From 9FT-COMBO-48-23 sp964400675 (lineage in GTDB: Bacteria; Chloroflexota; Dehalococcoidia; GIF9; UBA5629), in NCBI GenBank assembly GCA_964400675.1, contig CAYNVO010000011.1, positions 4,996 through 68,995 of the forward strand: a DNA stretch of 64,000 nt. Direction: 5' to 3'. Under the pieces are notes generated by a model, which saw only the letters and a program-made list of their open reading frames with translations, did no database searches and was not told the origin of the DNA. A program made the translations under genes and the position numbers. Positions 34,543-42,766 of this stretch are shown in pieces (the stretch's first letter is position 1; each line of letters opens with the position of its first letter).

Positions 34543-35437
34543 TTCATTGTTTGAGGAGAAGCTCTATTCTGATACGTTCTTAGTGACGACGGAAGTTGGC
34601 CCACCAAAAGGGGCAGATGTGTCAGAATTGATTCACCACATAGACCTGCTAAAAGATAAAGTTGATGCCATCAATGTCACTGACCATCAGAGTTCGGTTA
34701 TGCGTTTTCCGTCGTTGGGTGGCTGTCTGTTGGTAAAAGAATTGGGTGGGGAACCCATTCTTCAAGTAACCTGTCGTGATAGAAATCGCCTTGCTCTCCA
34801 AGCTGATCTTCTTTTTGCATATTCCAGGGATGTCCGTAATGTCCTTTGTCTTACGGGTGATTCTATTGATGTAGGTGACCATAGAGAAGCCAAGCCTGTC
34901 TTTGACCTAGATTCAATACAGTTATTGAAAGCGATAAGAACTATGGAGTCTGGAACGGATATGGCAGGCAATGAACTTAAGAAAGCTCCGAAATTTTGTG
35001 TTGGTGCCTCAGTTCATCCTGAAGCAGATTTCATCGAACCTCAACTTATTAAATTTGACAAGAAGGTTGCTGCGGGAGCGCAATTCTTTCAGACTCAGGG
35101 CATCTTCGACCTGGCAAGTATTCGGCGGTTCATGCAATACGCCTCACAGTTTAATGTGAAAATCCTGGCTGGAATTATAGTTTTGGCTTCCGCCAGAATG
35201 GCTCGATACATGAATGAAAATGTACCTGGAATAATTGTCTGCCAGGCTATTATAGACGAACTTGCTGCTGTGGAGAAAGGCAAGGGACTTCAAAAGGGAA
35301 TAGAGATTGCTGCTCGCCTGATAAAGGCAATGAGGGAGGAAAAACTGTGCCACGGGGTACATGTTATGGCTGTAGGTAATGAAGGTATTGTGCCTGAAAT
35401 CCTGGAGGCAGCCGAATTGGCCGGTGTCAGTCGCTGA
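34535..35437 (+). CDS. metF: Methylenetetrahydrofolate reductase
   Basis: 300 residues from ATG 34535, supported by GGAG 8 bp upstream; the frame is open to 34514. The MTHFR TIM barrel has VTTEVGPPKGADVSEL with the catalytic Glu at the start, INVTDHQSSVMR, LTGDSIDVGDH, the GASVHPEADF segment, and FFQTQGIFD followed by ILAGIIVLAS. It reduces methylene-THF to methyl-THF, the last step of the Wood-Ljungdahl methyl branch. It is shorter than E. coli-like MetF only at the termini and has no regulatory domain. Confidence 0.95.
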   Translation: MANSLFEEKLYSDTFLVTTEVGPPKGADVSELIHHIDLLKDKVDAINVTDHQSSVMRFPSLGGCLLVKELGGEPILQVTCRDRNRLALQADLLFAYSRDVRNVLCLTGDSIDVGDHREAKPVFDLDSIQLLKAIRTMESGTDMAGNELKKAPKFCVGASVHPEADFIEPQLIKFDKKVAAGAQFFQTQGIFDLASIRRFMQYASQFNVKILAGIIVLASARMARYMNENVPGIIVCQAIIDELAAVEKGKGLQKGIEIAARLIKAMREEKLCHGVHVMAVGNEGIVPEILEAAELAGVSR

Positions 35438-35507
35438 GATGACACTTTAATAAAATGGATGCAGGATTTAATCAATGAATTAATGCTACTTATGGAGGTA
35501 AAGGAAG

Positions 35508-36296
35508 ATGGGGAACAGCGCAAAAATACTGGTTATAGATGACGAACTCGATTTCGTGGAAGCCTTCCGGATGGTATTTGAAGCTAAATCTTATCAAGTG
35601 GTAACAGCATCAAATAGAGCAGAAGCTCAGGATGTGATGGGTGCAAATCCTGACATTATTGTGTTGGGCACTCTTGCTCCCGCCGGGCAAGCATTTGCAA
35701 TGCACAACTGGTTGAAGCAGCATCCAAAATACAAGGACATACCGCTAGTGGTAATTGATGCCAGCCATGAAGAGCGTCATATCAAAGGATGGAGAAGGTT
35801 TGAGGGCATACAAATTGAATGCGAAGCTTATATGACCAAGCCGATAGAGCCGGCTTCGATAGTGCCGCGAGTTCAAAACCTGCTTGAAGAGGCAACCAGA
35901 CCCAGAAAGATTAAGGTGCTCATAGTAGATGACCATACAATGGTCAGACATGGGATACGTGCTCTTCTCACAGTGCAGAAGGACATGGAAGTGATAGGTG
36001 AGGCTGTGAATGGGCAGGATGCGCTTGAACAGGTGCAACGACTTTCTCCGAATGTTGCGCTGATGGATATAGTCATGCCTGTCATGAGTGGGCTAGAGGC
36101 AACAAGGCGAATAAGCAGCGAATATCCGCTAACAAGAGTTTTGATCCTGACCCAATATGATGAGGAAGAGAACATGCTTGTTGCCAAGCAGGCAGGGGCG
36201 CACGGTTTTATACCTAAAAGGGCAGCAAGCTCCGAACTTGTAGATGGCATAAGGGCTGTAAATGAGGGGAAATATTCTCCATGGTCGTTATCCTAA
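35508..36296 (+). CDS. Tandem-receiver response regulator with degenerate first receiver and no output domain
   Basis: 262 residues, AGGTAAAGG before the ATG. Receiver 1 (about 5-128) keeps D11/D12 and K111 (YMTKP), but the acceptor site reads IIVLGTLAP with Gly54 where Asp should be. Receiver 2 (about 135-258) is complete: D141/D142, D187 in LMDIVMP, K237. Receiver 2 closely resembles the NarL-type receiver encoded at 30893, but the protein stops before any HTH. It may be a phosphate sink or an adaptor tuning the kinase upstream. It follows metF by about 70 bp. Confidence 0.88.
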   Translation: MGNSAKILVIDDELDFVEAFRMVFEAKSYQVVTASNRAEAQDVMGANPDIIVLGTLAPAGQAFAMHNWLKQHPKYKDIPLVVIDASHEERHIKGWRRFEGIQIECEAYMTKPIEPASIVPRVQNLLEEATRPRKIKVLIVDDHTMVRHGIRALLTVQKDMEVIGEAVNGQDALEQVQRLSPNVALMDIVMPVMSGLEATRRISSEYPLTRVLILTQYDEEENMLVAKQAGAHGFIPKRAASSELVDGIRAVNEGKYSPWSLS

Positions 36297-36332
36297 CAGT
36301 GTTAGATGCGAGAGGACAATCAGGAGGGTGGA

Positions 36333-36599
36333 ATGCGACAAATATGTGAGACCTGTGCGTTCGCTAAAGATTTTACCGTGGGACCTGGCATATCAGGTTC
36401 GGATGAGGGTGTGGAGTGCACTAATTTAGAGTTTGCCAAATATCTTGACAGGCTACAAAAAAGCAATTCCTACCAGAAAGAGTTCAGTGAACGCGGCTTC
36501 ATCAAAGTATTTAGAGTAGAAGCTGTCGCCTCTGATGAGAGCGAAGCATGTCAATTCTGGAGAGCTAAAAAGTTGAAGCATAAGAAAAGTGCAAAGTAA
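36333..36599 (+). CDS. Small Cys-containing protein of unknown function
   Basis: 88 residues from ATG 36333, chosen for AGGAGG just upstream; the frame opens at 36306. CETC at 5-8 plus single cysteines near 29 and 73 could hold a metal or cluster. The C-terminus is Lys-rich (KKLKHKKSAK). It sits between a response regulator and folD in the C1 island and may belong to that operon. Not recognised. Confidence 0.6.
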   Translation: MRQICETCAFAKDFTVGPGISGSDEGVECTNLEFAKYLDRLQKSNSYQKEFSERGFIKVFRVEAVASDESEACQFWRAKKLKHKKSAK

Positions 36600-37058
36600 C
36601 TAAAGGCTCTATTCAAAGACAGTATTTTGCCTCTTGCTTTCGTGTATTTGTGCATGATATAATCTAGCTTCGGCAAGGCAAGCAAAGCTCGGAGATTTAC
36701 TTGCAAGCGACCCTAGTCTATTATTCTCTAGACCATGGGCTTACTATTGCGGCTGTTGCTAGCGCTTCAGCTTCTAAATCAACAATTGAAGAATTTCGGT
36801 ATAAACTGAGTCATCAACAGATAGTTAGCCAGCTTAAGCAGTTTTGGACTCAGGACATTTGCTGCCTTTCGAATATGTCGTTTTACTCTCGGTTACTGTT
36901 ATGATTGAGAAAGCTGTGGCGTTTTCAATACAATCAAATCTAAATCAGGGGCAAAGTAAATAAGTTGGGGGTGATAAATATAGGTAATACATATTGAATC
37001 CAGCCCAGGAATTTGAGCGAAAATAATCAGCCTTCAAAAGAAGGAGGAAAAACGAGAA
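36600..37058. other. 459-bp stretch without a convincing gene
   Basis: It holds a likely promoter (see 36634-36663) and, from about 36980, a purine-rich leader to folD with AAGAAGGAGG as its SD. A 67-codon frame at 36701 has no SD and no recognisable protein character. No tRNA, hairpin terminator or repeat seen. Confidence 0.5.
36634..36663 (+). promoter_or_regulatory. Sigma-70-like promoter, probably for folD-fhs
   Basis: TTGCTT (36634-36639) and a perfect TATAAT (36658-36663) with an 18-bp spacer. It would give a leader of nearly 390 nt before folD, long enough to hold a regulatory RNA, though none is recognised. Confidence 0.45.
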
Positions 37059-37949
37059 ATGACTGCAAAGATTATCAGTGGTACTGAAGTAGCTGCCGAG
37101 ATTCGCGAGGAATTGAAGGGCAGAGTGAAAAAGCTAAAAGACAAGGGAGTGATCCCGGCATTAGCTGTGGTGCTGGTGGGAGAAGACCCGGCCTCGATCT
37201 CCTATGTTACCGCTAAGGCTAAGGGCTCTGAGGAAATAGGAATGCACGAGGAGACAATTCGCCTACCAGCAGATACTCCAGAAGCAGAAGTCCTGAAAAA
37301 AGTCGATGAACTTAATAAAGACCCTAAATTTCATGGTGTATTGGTACAGTTGCCTTTGCCCAAGCACATTGACACCGAAAAGGTGATTAACTTTATCTCT
37401 CCAGAGAAAGATGTAGATGGCTTCCATCCTGTTAATGTGGGTAAGGCGCTCAGAGGTGAACCCTGTCCTTTGCCCTGCACTCCTCATGGAGTTCAGGAGT
37501 TGTTGGTCAGGAGCGGCAATGACCCAAGCGGCAAGCATGTCGTTATCTGCGGCCGGAGCAATATTGTAGGCAAGCCGCTGGCGGCTATCCTGATGCAGAA
37601 GAAGAAAGGGGCTAATGCCACAATCACCATCTGCCATACCGGGACCAAGGATATAGGCTATTTTTCCAGGCAGGCTGATATTGTCGTGGCTGCTATGGGT
37701 GCTCCTAAGGCGATAACCGCCGATATGGTCAGAGATGGCGCCGTGGTTATCGACGTTGGCGTTAACCGCGTAGAAGATAAGACAAAAGAGAAGGGTTTCC
37801 GCCTGGTTGGTGATGTCGACTTCGATGCCATCAAGGAAAAGGCATCGGCGATAACTCCGGTTCCCGGTGGAGTCGGTCCGATGACTGTAACCATGTTGCT
37901 GATGAATACGGTGGAAGCAGCCGAGATTAAAGCAGGTATAACCGGCTAG
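37059..37949 (+). CDS. folD: Methylene-THF dehydrogenase / methenyl-THF cyclohydrolase
   Basis: 296 residues, standard FolD. VGEDPASISYVTAKAK carries the catalytic Tyr-xxx-Lys; PLPKHID and the conserved EKDVDGFHPVNVGKAL follow, then VVICGRSNIVGKPLA for the nucleotide site and TPVPGGVGPMTVTML near the C-terminus. It interconverts methylene-, methenyl- and formyl-THF. It is 85 bp upstream of fhs, forming the middle of the methyl branch with metF. Confidence 0.97.
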   Translation: MTAKIISGTEVAAEIREELKGRVKKLKDKGVIPALAVVLVGEDPASISYVTAKAKGSEEIGMHEETIRLPADTPEAEVLKKVDELNKDPKFHGVLVQLPLPKHIDTEKVINFISPEKDVDGFHPVNVGKALRGEPCPLPCTPHGVQELLVRSGNDPSGKHVVICGRSNIVGKPLAAILMQKKKGANATITICHTGTKDIGYFSRQADIVVAAMGAPKAITADMVRDGAVVIDVGVNRVEDKTKEKGFRLVGDVDFDAIKEKASAITPVPGGVGPMTVTMLLMNTVEAAEIKAGITG

Positions 37950-38034
37950 AAGGATAATACTCATAAACTGTTAACTTCTTTGGCTATTCAGCACAGGCTT
38001 AAAATAAACTAAATAAGAAGGAGGATACTACTAT

Positions 38035-39795
38035 ATGGCTTATGATGCAGTAAAGATGAAGGACTGGCAGATTTCAGAGGCAGCTGAGAAGAACATGCCA
38101 ACCCCCGATGAGTGGCGGGAGAGACTCGGATTGCAGAAAGATGAGATTATTCCCTACGGGAGGCTGTGCAGGCTCGACTTCCTGAAAATAATCGAGCGTC
38201 TCAAGGAGAAGCAGGATGGCAAGTATATTGAGGTAACCGCCATCACACCCACTCCATTAGGTGAAGGGAAAAGTACTACCTCGATGGGTCTCATTGAAGG
38301 TCTGGGTAAACGGGGCAAGAACGTAGGTGGTTGTCTCCGCCAACCATCAGGCGGTCCCACCATGAACATCAAAGGGACTGCTGCCGGCGGTGGCAATGCG
38401 CTCCTCATTCCCATGACCGAGTTCTCAATGGGTCTTACCGGAGATATCAACGACATCATGAATGCCCACAATCTAGCTATGGTGGCGCTTACTGCCAGAA
38501 TGCAGCACGAACGTAATTACGACGATGCTGAGCTTGCCAAGCGCAATCTGCGTAGACTGGATGTAGACCCGACTCGTGTGGAAATGGGCTGGATTTTGGA
38601 CTTCTGCGCCCAGAGCCTGAGGAATATCATCATAGGTATTGGTGGTCGCATGGATGGCTTCCTGATGCAGTCGAAGTTTGGCATCGCCGTCAGCTCAGAG
38701 CTGATGGCCATGCTTTCTATTGTAAGAGACCTGGCAGACCTGCGTGAGAGAATGGGCAAGATCACAGTCGCCTTTGACAAAAAGGGCAACCCTGTAACCA
38801 CCGGAGACCTGGAAGTCGGTGGTGCCATGACTGCATGGATGCGCAACACCATCAATCCCACGCTGATGTGCACTGCTGAGTACCAGCCGTGCATGGTGCA
38901 TGCCGGACCATTCGCTAATATTGCTGTGGGTCAGTCGTCTATCATTGCCGACCGCATTGGCCTGAAGATGTTCGATTACCACGTAACCGAGAGTGGTTTC
39001 GCTGCGGATATAGGCTTCGAGAAATTCTGGAATGTGAAATGCCGCTTAAGCGGTCTTATACCGCATGTATCAGTGCTCACCACCACCATCAGGGCACTCA
39101 AGATGCATGGCGGAGGGCCGAAAGTAGTAGCTGGTCTACCTTTGCCCGATGCTTATACAAAGGAAGACCTTAAGACTCTGGAAAAGGGCCTGTCCAACAT
39201 GATACATCACATTAATACCATCAGAACTGCTGGCATTAATCCTGTGGTTTGTATTAATGCCTTCCATACTGACACCAAGGATGAGATTGCAATGGTGCGC
39301 AAGGCGGCAGAAGAAGCTGGAGCACGTTGTGCTGTGTCCACTCACTGGGCAGATGGCGGCGATGGCGCTCTGGAGCTCGCCGATACGGTTATGGATGCCT
39401 GCAACCAGAAGAATGACTTTAAGTTCCTTTATCCCCTGGAAACCAAGTTGCGTGAGCGGGTGGAAAAGATTGCCAAGGTGGTCTATGGAGCTGACGGTGT
39501 GTCATGGACACCTGATGCCGAAGCTAAGGCAAAAATGCTTGAGAATGACCCACAATATGCAGACTTTATGACCATGATGGTCAAGACACACCTGAGCCTG
39601 ACGCATGACCCGGCTATTAAGGGCACTCCCAAAGGTTGGACATTACCTGTCCGTGACGTCTTGATCTATTCGGGGGCAAAATTCCTCTGCCCTTGTGCCG
39701 GAACCATCAGCCTAATGCCGGGCACCAGTTCCGACCCTGCCTTTAGAAGGGTGGACGTGGATGTTAAGACCGGCAAGGTAATGGGTCTATTCTAA
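38035..39795 (+). CDS. fhs: Formate--tetrahydrofolate ligase
   Basis: 586 residues, somewhat longer than the usual ~557 because of an extended N-terminus. ATP loop TPTPLGEGKSTT at about 67-78, then LRQPSGGPTMNIKGTAAGGG, FDYHVTESGFAADIG and PVRDV near the end. It forms 10-formyl-THF from formate, ATP and THF, the entry of the methyl branch. The SD AAGGAGG lies upstream and a strong intrinsic terminator follows, so folD-fhs is a discrete unit. Confidence 0.98.
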   Translation: MAYDAVKMKDWQISEAAEKNMPTPDEWRERLGLQKDEIIPYGRLCRLDFLKIIERLKEKQDGKYIEVTAITPTPLGEGKSTTSMGLIEGLGKRGKNVGGCLRQPSGGPTMNIKGTAAGGGNALLIPMTEFSMGLTGDINDIMNAHNLAMVALTARMQHERNYDDAELAKRNLRRLDVDPTRVEMGWILDFCAQSLRNIIIGIGGRMDGFLMQSKFGIAVSSELMAMLSIVRDLADLRERMGKITVAFDKKGNPVTTGDLEVGGAMTAWMRNTINPTLMCTAEYQPCMVHAGPFANIAVGQSSIIADRIGLKMFDYHVTESGFAADIGFEKFWNVKCRLSGLIPHVSVLTTTIRALKMHGGGPKVVAGLPLPDAYTKEDLKTLEKGLSNMIHHINTIRTAGINPVVCINAFHTDTKDEIAMVRKAAEEAGARCAVSTHWADGGDGALELADTVMDACNQKNDFKFLYPLETKLRERVEKIAKVVYGADGVSWTPDAEAKAKMLENDPQYADFMTMMVKTHLSLTHDPAIKGTPKGWTLPVRDVLIYSGAKFLCPCAGTISLMPGTSSDPAFRRVDVDVKTGKVMGLF

Positions 39796-39818
39796 AGAAA
39801 GTCAGGGAGACACTCTAA

Positions 39819-39852
39819 GGCTGGGTGGTGCTTTGCACCGCCCAGCCTTTTT
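39819..39852 (+). terminator. Rho-independent terminator after fhs
   Basis: A 13-bp stem (39819-39831 with 39835-39847), one G-U pair, a 3-nt loop and five T's (39848-39852). Strong and canonical. Confidence 0.92.
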
Positions 39853-39877
39853 AGTTAAAATCAATTCCGAGGTTGAA

Positions 39878-41326
39878 TTGGCCCCAAAAGAAATACTTCG
39901 AGAATTCGAGCCTATCTTCTATCCTGAAGCTATCGCTGTCGTCGGCGTTTCACAGAACGTATTTAAGGTCGGCTCTCTGTGGTTGAAGGCAATTATAGAC
40001 GCTGGCTTCAGCGGCCCTGTTTATCCGGTTCATCCAAGAGGCGGCGAATTTCTGGGACTGAAGGTTTATACCAGCATCAAGGAAATTCCGGGGATTGTAG
40101 ACTATGTCATTGTTTCCATACCCAGAGAAGCTGTCCCCGAGTTGCTGGAAGATTGCGCTAATAAGGTAAAAGCTGTTCATTTTTTCACCGCTGGCTTCAG
40201 CGAAACAGGTGATGCTTCGGGCTATGAACTCGAGGAAGACTTGTTAAAAAAAGCACAAAGGGGAGGGTTCCGTATAATCGGGCCAAACTGCATTGGCGTT
40301 TATTCTCCGGATGGTAATGTGCCCTATGGACCCGGCGGCAGAATAGGCAAAGTTGGCTCAGTAAGCTTCATCTCTCAAAGCGGCGGCATCGGTGAAAAGC
40401 TGGTTGAGCTTGGCGCTGCCAGGGGCATCAACTACAGCAAAGGAATCAGCTTTGGCAACGGCATTGACCTTGATAGCGTCGATTTCATGGAATATATGGC
40501 TGCTGACCCGAAAGTTTCTATTATAGGCGCTTATCTCGAGGGGACAAGAAACGGTCGTCGCCTGTTCACGACCATGAAAGAGTCGGCTAGGTTAAAGCCT
40601 TTAGTCGTGTGGAAAGCCGGAAGGACTGATGTCGGCGCTACAGCAGCCATGTCTCATACCGGCTCTTTAGCCAGTCCTGCATCAACTTGGTCGGCAGCGC
40701 TGAGGCAGTGTGGTGCTGTTGAAGTTAAAAGCGTCGAGGAGTTAGCCGATACCCTTTTAATATTTCAGCAGCTCGGACAGTGGAGAGGTAGTGGCAGTGG
40801 CAACGGCATAGCCGTAGTCGGTGGATTAGCAGACGGTGGTGGTGGCATTTCCGTTTCATCCAGCGATGCTTGTGCCGAGCTTGGACTTCATATTCCACCT
40901 CTATCTGCGGAGACAAGGCATAAGTTGACCTGTATCCTGGGTCAGGTAGGCAGTATCCTGCTTAACCCTGTGGACGTAAGCCAGAGCGGCAGCAATCCGT
41001 CTATTATACGGGAGGCACTTGGGGTTGTCCTCGCCGACCCAGCCATAGATCTGGTTATAATTCAAGAAGACGCCGGGATACTTTTAAAGTATTTTCCCCT
41101 AGAGTGGGTGCAAGACATAAACACTGTTTTTGTCGATTTCAGAGCCAACCAGGAAAAGCCGATTGTTGTTGTCTCACCACCCGGGGCTTCTGATTCGCAG
41201 CGCCTTGAAATAGAACGAAGATTGACGCAGGCATCGATACCTGTTTTCCCCACCATGGAACGAGCAGCTAAAGCTATAGCGAACCTCAGCAGCTATTATC
41301 GGATGCAGGAAGCGTCAAAGAGCTAA
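39878..41326 (+). CDS. ADP-forming acyl-CoA synthetase, alpha-type (CoA-binding plus ligase domains)
   Basis: About 482 residues from TTG 39878, preceded by GAGG; the frame is open to 39833 but that part lies inside the fhs terminator. CoA-binding Rossmann domain: PEAIAVVGVSQNVFKVG at ~17-33, VYPVHPRGG, GPNCIGVYSP and FISQSGGIGEKL. Ligase domain: SHTGSLASPASTW with the phospho-His, VVWKAGRTD and LLNPVDVSQSG. Related NDP-forming acetyl-CoA synthetases turn acetyl-CoA and ADP into acetate and ATP. The ATP-grasp beta subunit is neither fused nor adjacent, so this chain alone is probably incomplete. Confidence 0.88.
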   Translation: MAPKEILREFEPIFYPEAIAVVGVSQNVFKVGSLWLKAIIDAGFSGPVYPVHPRGGEFLGLKVYTSIKEIPGIVDYVIVSIPREAVPELLEDCANKVKAVHFFTAGFSETGDASGYELEEDLLKKAQRGGFRIIGPNCIGVYSPDGNVPYGPGGRIGKVGSVSFISQSGGIGEKLVELGAARGINYSKGISFGNGIDLDSVDFMEYMAADPKVSIIGAYLEGTRNGRRLFTTMKESARLKPLVVWKAGRTDVGATAAMSHTGSLASPASTWSAALRQCGAVEVKSVEELADTLLIFQQLGQWRGSGSGNGIAVVGGLADGGGGISVSSSDACAELGLHIPPLSAETRHKLTCILGQVGSILLNPVDVSQSGSNPSIIREALGVVLADPAIDLVIIQEDAGILLKYFPLEWVQDINTVFVDFRANQEKPIVVVSPPGASDSQRLEIERRLTQASIPVFPTMERAAKAIANLSSYYRMQEASKS

Positions 41327-41330
41327 TAGT

Positions 41331-41555
41331 ATGGAAGTAATAGGCAAGATTTTGCTTATAGCCGGCGGCATCATAGTAATCCTGGGGCTGATGCTGGTTT
41401 TCAGTCAGCACATACCCTTCTTTGGCAAACTGCCCGGCGATATATTCATAAAGAGAGACGGTTTTTCCTTCTATTTTCCCATTGTCACCCTGCTTATCTT
41501 GAGCCTCCTGATAACCATAATAGTTAATGTGGTCTTGTATTTCCTGAATAAATAA
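41331..41555 (+). CDS. DUF2905 family small membrane protein
   Basis: 74 residues with two transmembrane helices (about 5-25 and 47-71) joined by the family motif FGKLPGDIFIKRDGFSFYFP. DUF2905 proteins are widespread and uncharacterised. It starts 4 bp after the synthetase gene and sits 13 bp before queA, so all three are likely co-transcribed. Confidence 0.9.
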   Translation: MEVIGKILLIAGGIIVILGLMLVFSQHIPFFGKLPGDIFIKRDGFSFYFPIVTLLILSLLITIIVNVVLYFLNK

Positions 41556-41568
41556 GAAGTCTTTTCTG

Positions 41569-42597
41569 ATGAAGACAAGCGATTTTGATTACCATTTGCC
41601 CCCTGAATTTATTGCTCAGACACCTGTAGAACCACGAGACAAATCTCGTCTTATGGTGCTTCATCGGTCTGATGTCTCCATAGAACACCGCTATTTTTAC
41701 GAGATCGTTAGCTATCTTCAGAGTGGGGATACTCTGGTTCTTAACAACAGCCGTGTTATTCCGGCTAGGCTCATGGGACGGAAAAGCGATAGCAGCGTAA
41801 ATGTCGAAATTCTGCTATTGCGTCGCTTGGACAACAACGTCTGGGAAACGCTGGTCCGCCCGGGTAGGAAAATCACCACTGGCACACAAATAACAATATC
41901 AAGCGATACTGGTGCCGCTGATGAGGCAATAAACGCTGAGGTGCTGGAACAGGCTGACGATGGCATCAGGCTCATTCGTTTCTCAGACGACAGCTTGCTT
42001 GAGGGATTAGGTCGGGTCCCGTTGCCGCCTTACATACATACTCCGCTGGCTGATGCAGACCGGTATCAAACGGTCTATGCTGAAATAAACGGAAGTGTGG
42101 CAGCACCCACCGCCGGACTGCATTTTGCGCCGAGATTACTAAGTGAGCTGCAGCAAAAAGGCGTTCAACTGGCTTTTATAACTCTCCATATCGGGCTTGA
42201 TACCTTCCGCCCGATCAGAGTTGATGACCCTAGCCAGCACAAGATTCATAGAGAGTATGGAGAATTAAGCTCAGAAGTGGCTGCTTTGCTCAATCAGACC
42301 AAAAGACAAGGTAAAAAAGTGATAGCTGTGGGCACCAGCACGGTGAGGATGCTCGAAGCAGCAGCTTTATCCGGTACAGTGCAGCCTTTTTCCGGCTGGG
42401 TTGACCTATTTATCCTGCCTGGGCACCGATTTTGTGTCACAGATGCCATGATCACCAACTTTCATTTACCCAGGTCGACTCTGCTGATGCTCGTTTCAGC
42501 CTTTGCCGGTAAAGATTTCATCTGGCAGGCGTACGAACAAGCTACGAGTTTTGGCTACCGCTTTTATAGCTTCGGCGACGCTATGTTAATTCTTTGA
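41569..42597 (+). CDS. queA: S-adenosylmethionine:tRNA ribosyltransferase-isomerase
   Basis: 342 residues, normal length. Starts MKTSDFDYHLPPEFIAQTP, then EPRDKSRLMVL, NNSRVIPARL, the SVAAPTAGLHF motif, TLHIGLDTFRPI and ITNFHLPRSTLLMLVSAFAG. QueA transfers and isomerises the ribosyl of SAM to make epoxyqueuosine in tRNA. DUF2905 next to queA is a common arrangement. No tgt or queG in the window. Confidence 0.98.
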   Translation: MKTSDFDYHLPPEFIAQTPVEPRDKSRLMVLHRSDVSIEHRYFYEIVSYLQSGDTLVLNNSRVIPARLMGRKSDSSVNVEILLLRRLDNNVWETLVRPGRKITTGTQITISSDTGAADEAINAEVLEQADDGIRLIRFSDDSLLEGLGRVPLPPYIHTPLADADRYQTVYAEINGSVAAPTAGLHFAPRLLSELQQKGVQLAFITLHIGLDTFRPIRVDDPSQHKIHREYGELSSEVAALLNQTKRQGKKVIAVGTSTVRMLEAAALSGTVQPFSGWVDLFILPGHRFCVTDAMITNFHLPRSTLLMLVSAFAGKDFIWQAYEQATSFGYRFYSFGDAMLIL

Positions 42598-42766
42598 AGC
42601 GGTTCTTCCATAACTCTGTCATGCATAGTGCTTTGGTAGTGGAAAAAATAGATTAATAAATATTAAAAACGTTGCAGCTTTGCCAATTAGCCAGCATATC
42701 TATATAATTTACTCCAGGTGTAAAAGCGATAGGAAAAAAGACGTTTGGAGGTATAATCGGTTAAAG

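Noticed and set aside
36701..36904. 67-codon frame between the small Cys protein and folD
   Set aside because: TTG start, no SD, unusual composition and no family resemblance; the region looks like a long leader or promoter region.
42598..42766. glmS ribozyme upstream of glmS
   Set aside because: The 170-bp leader shows no recognisable ribozyme core; the sequence before the SD is AT-rich.
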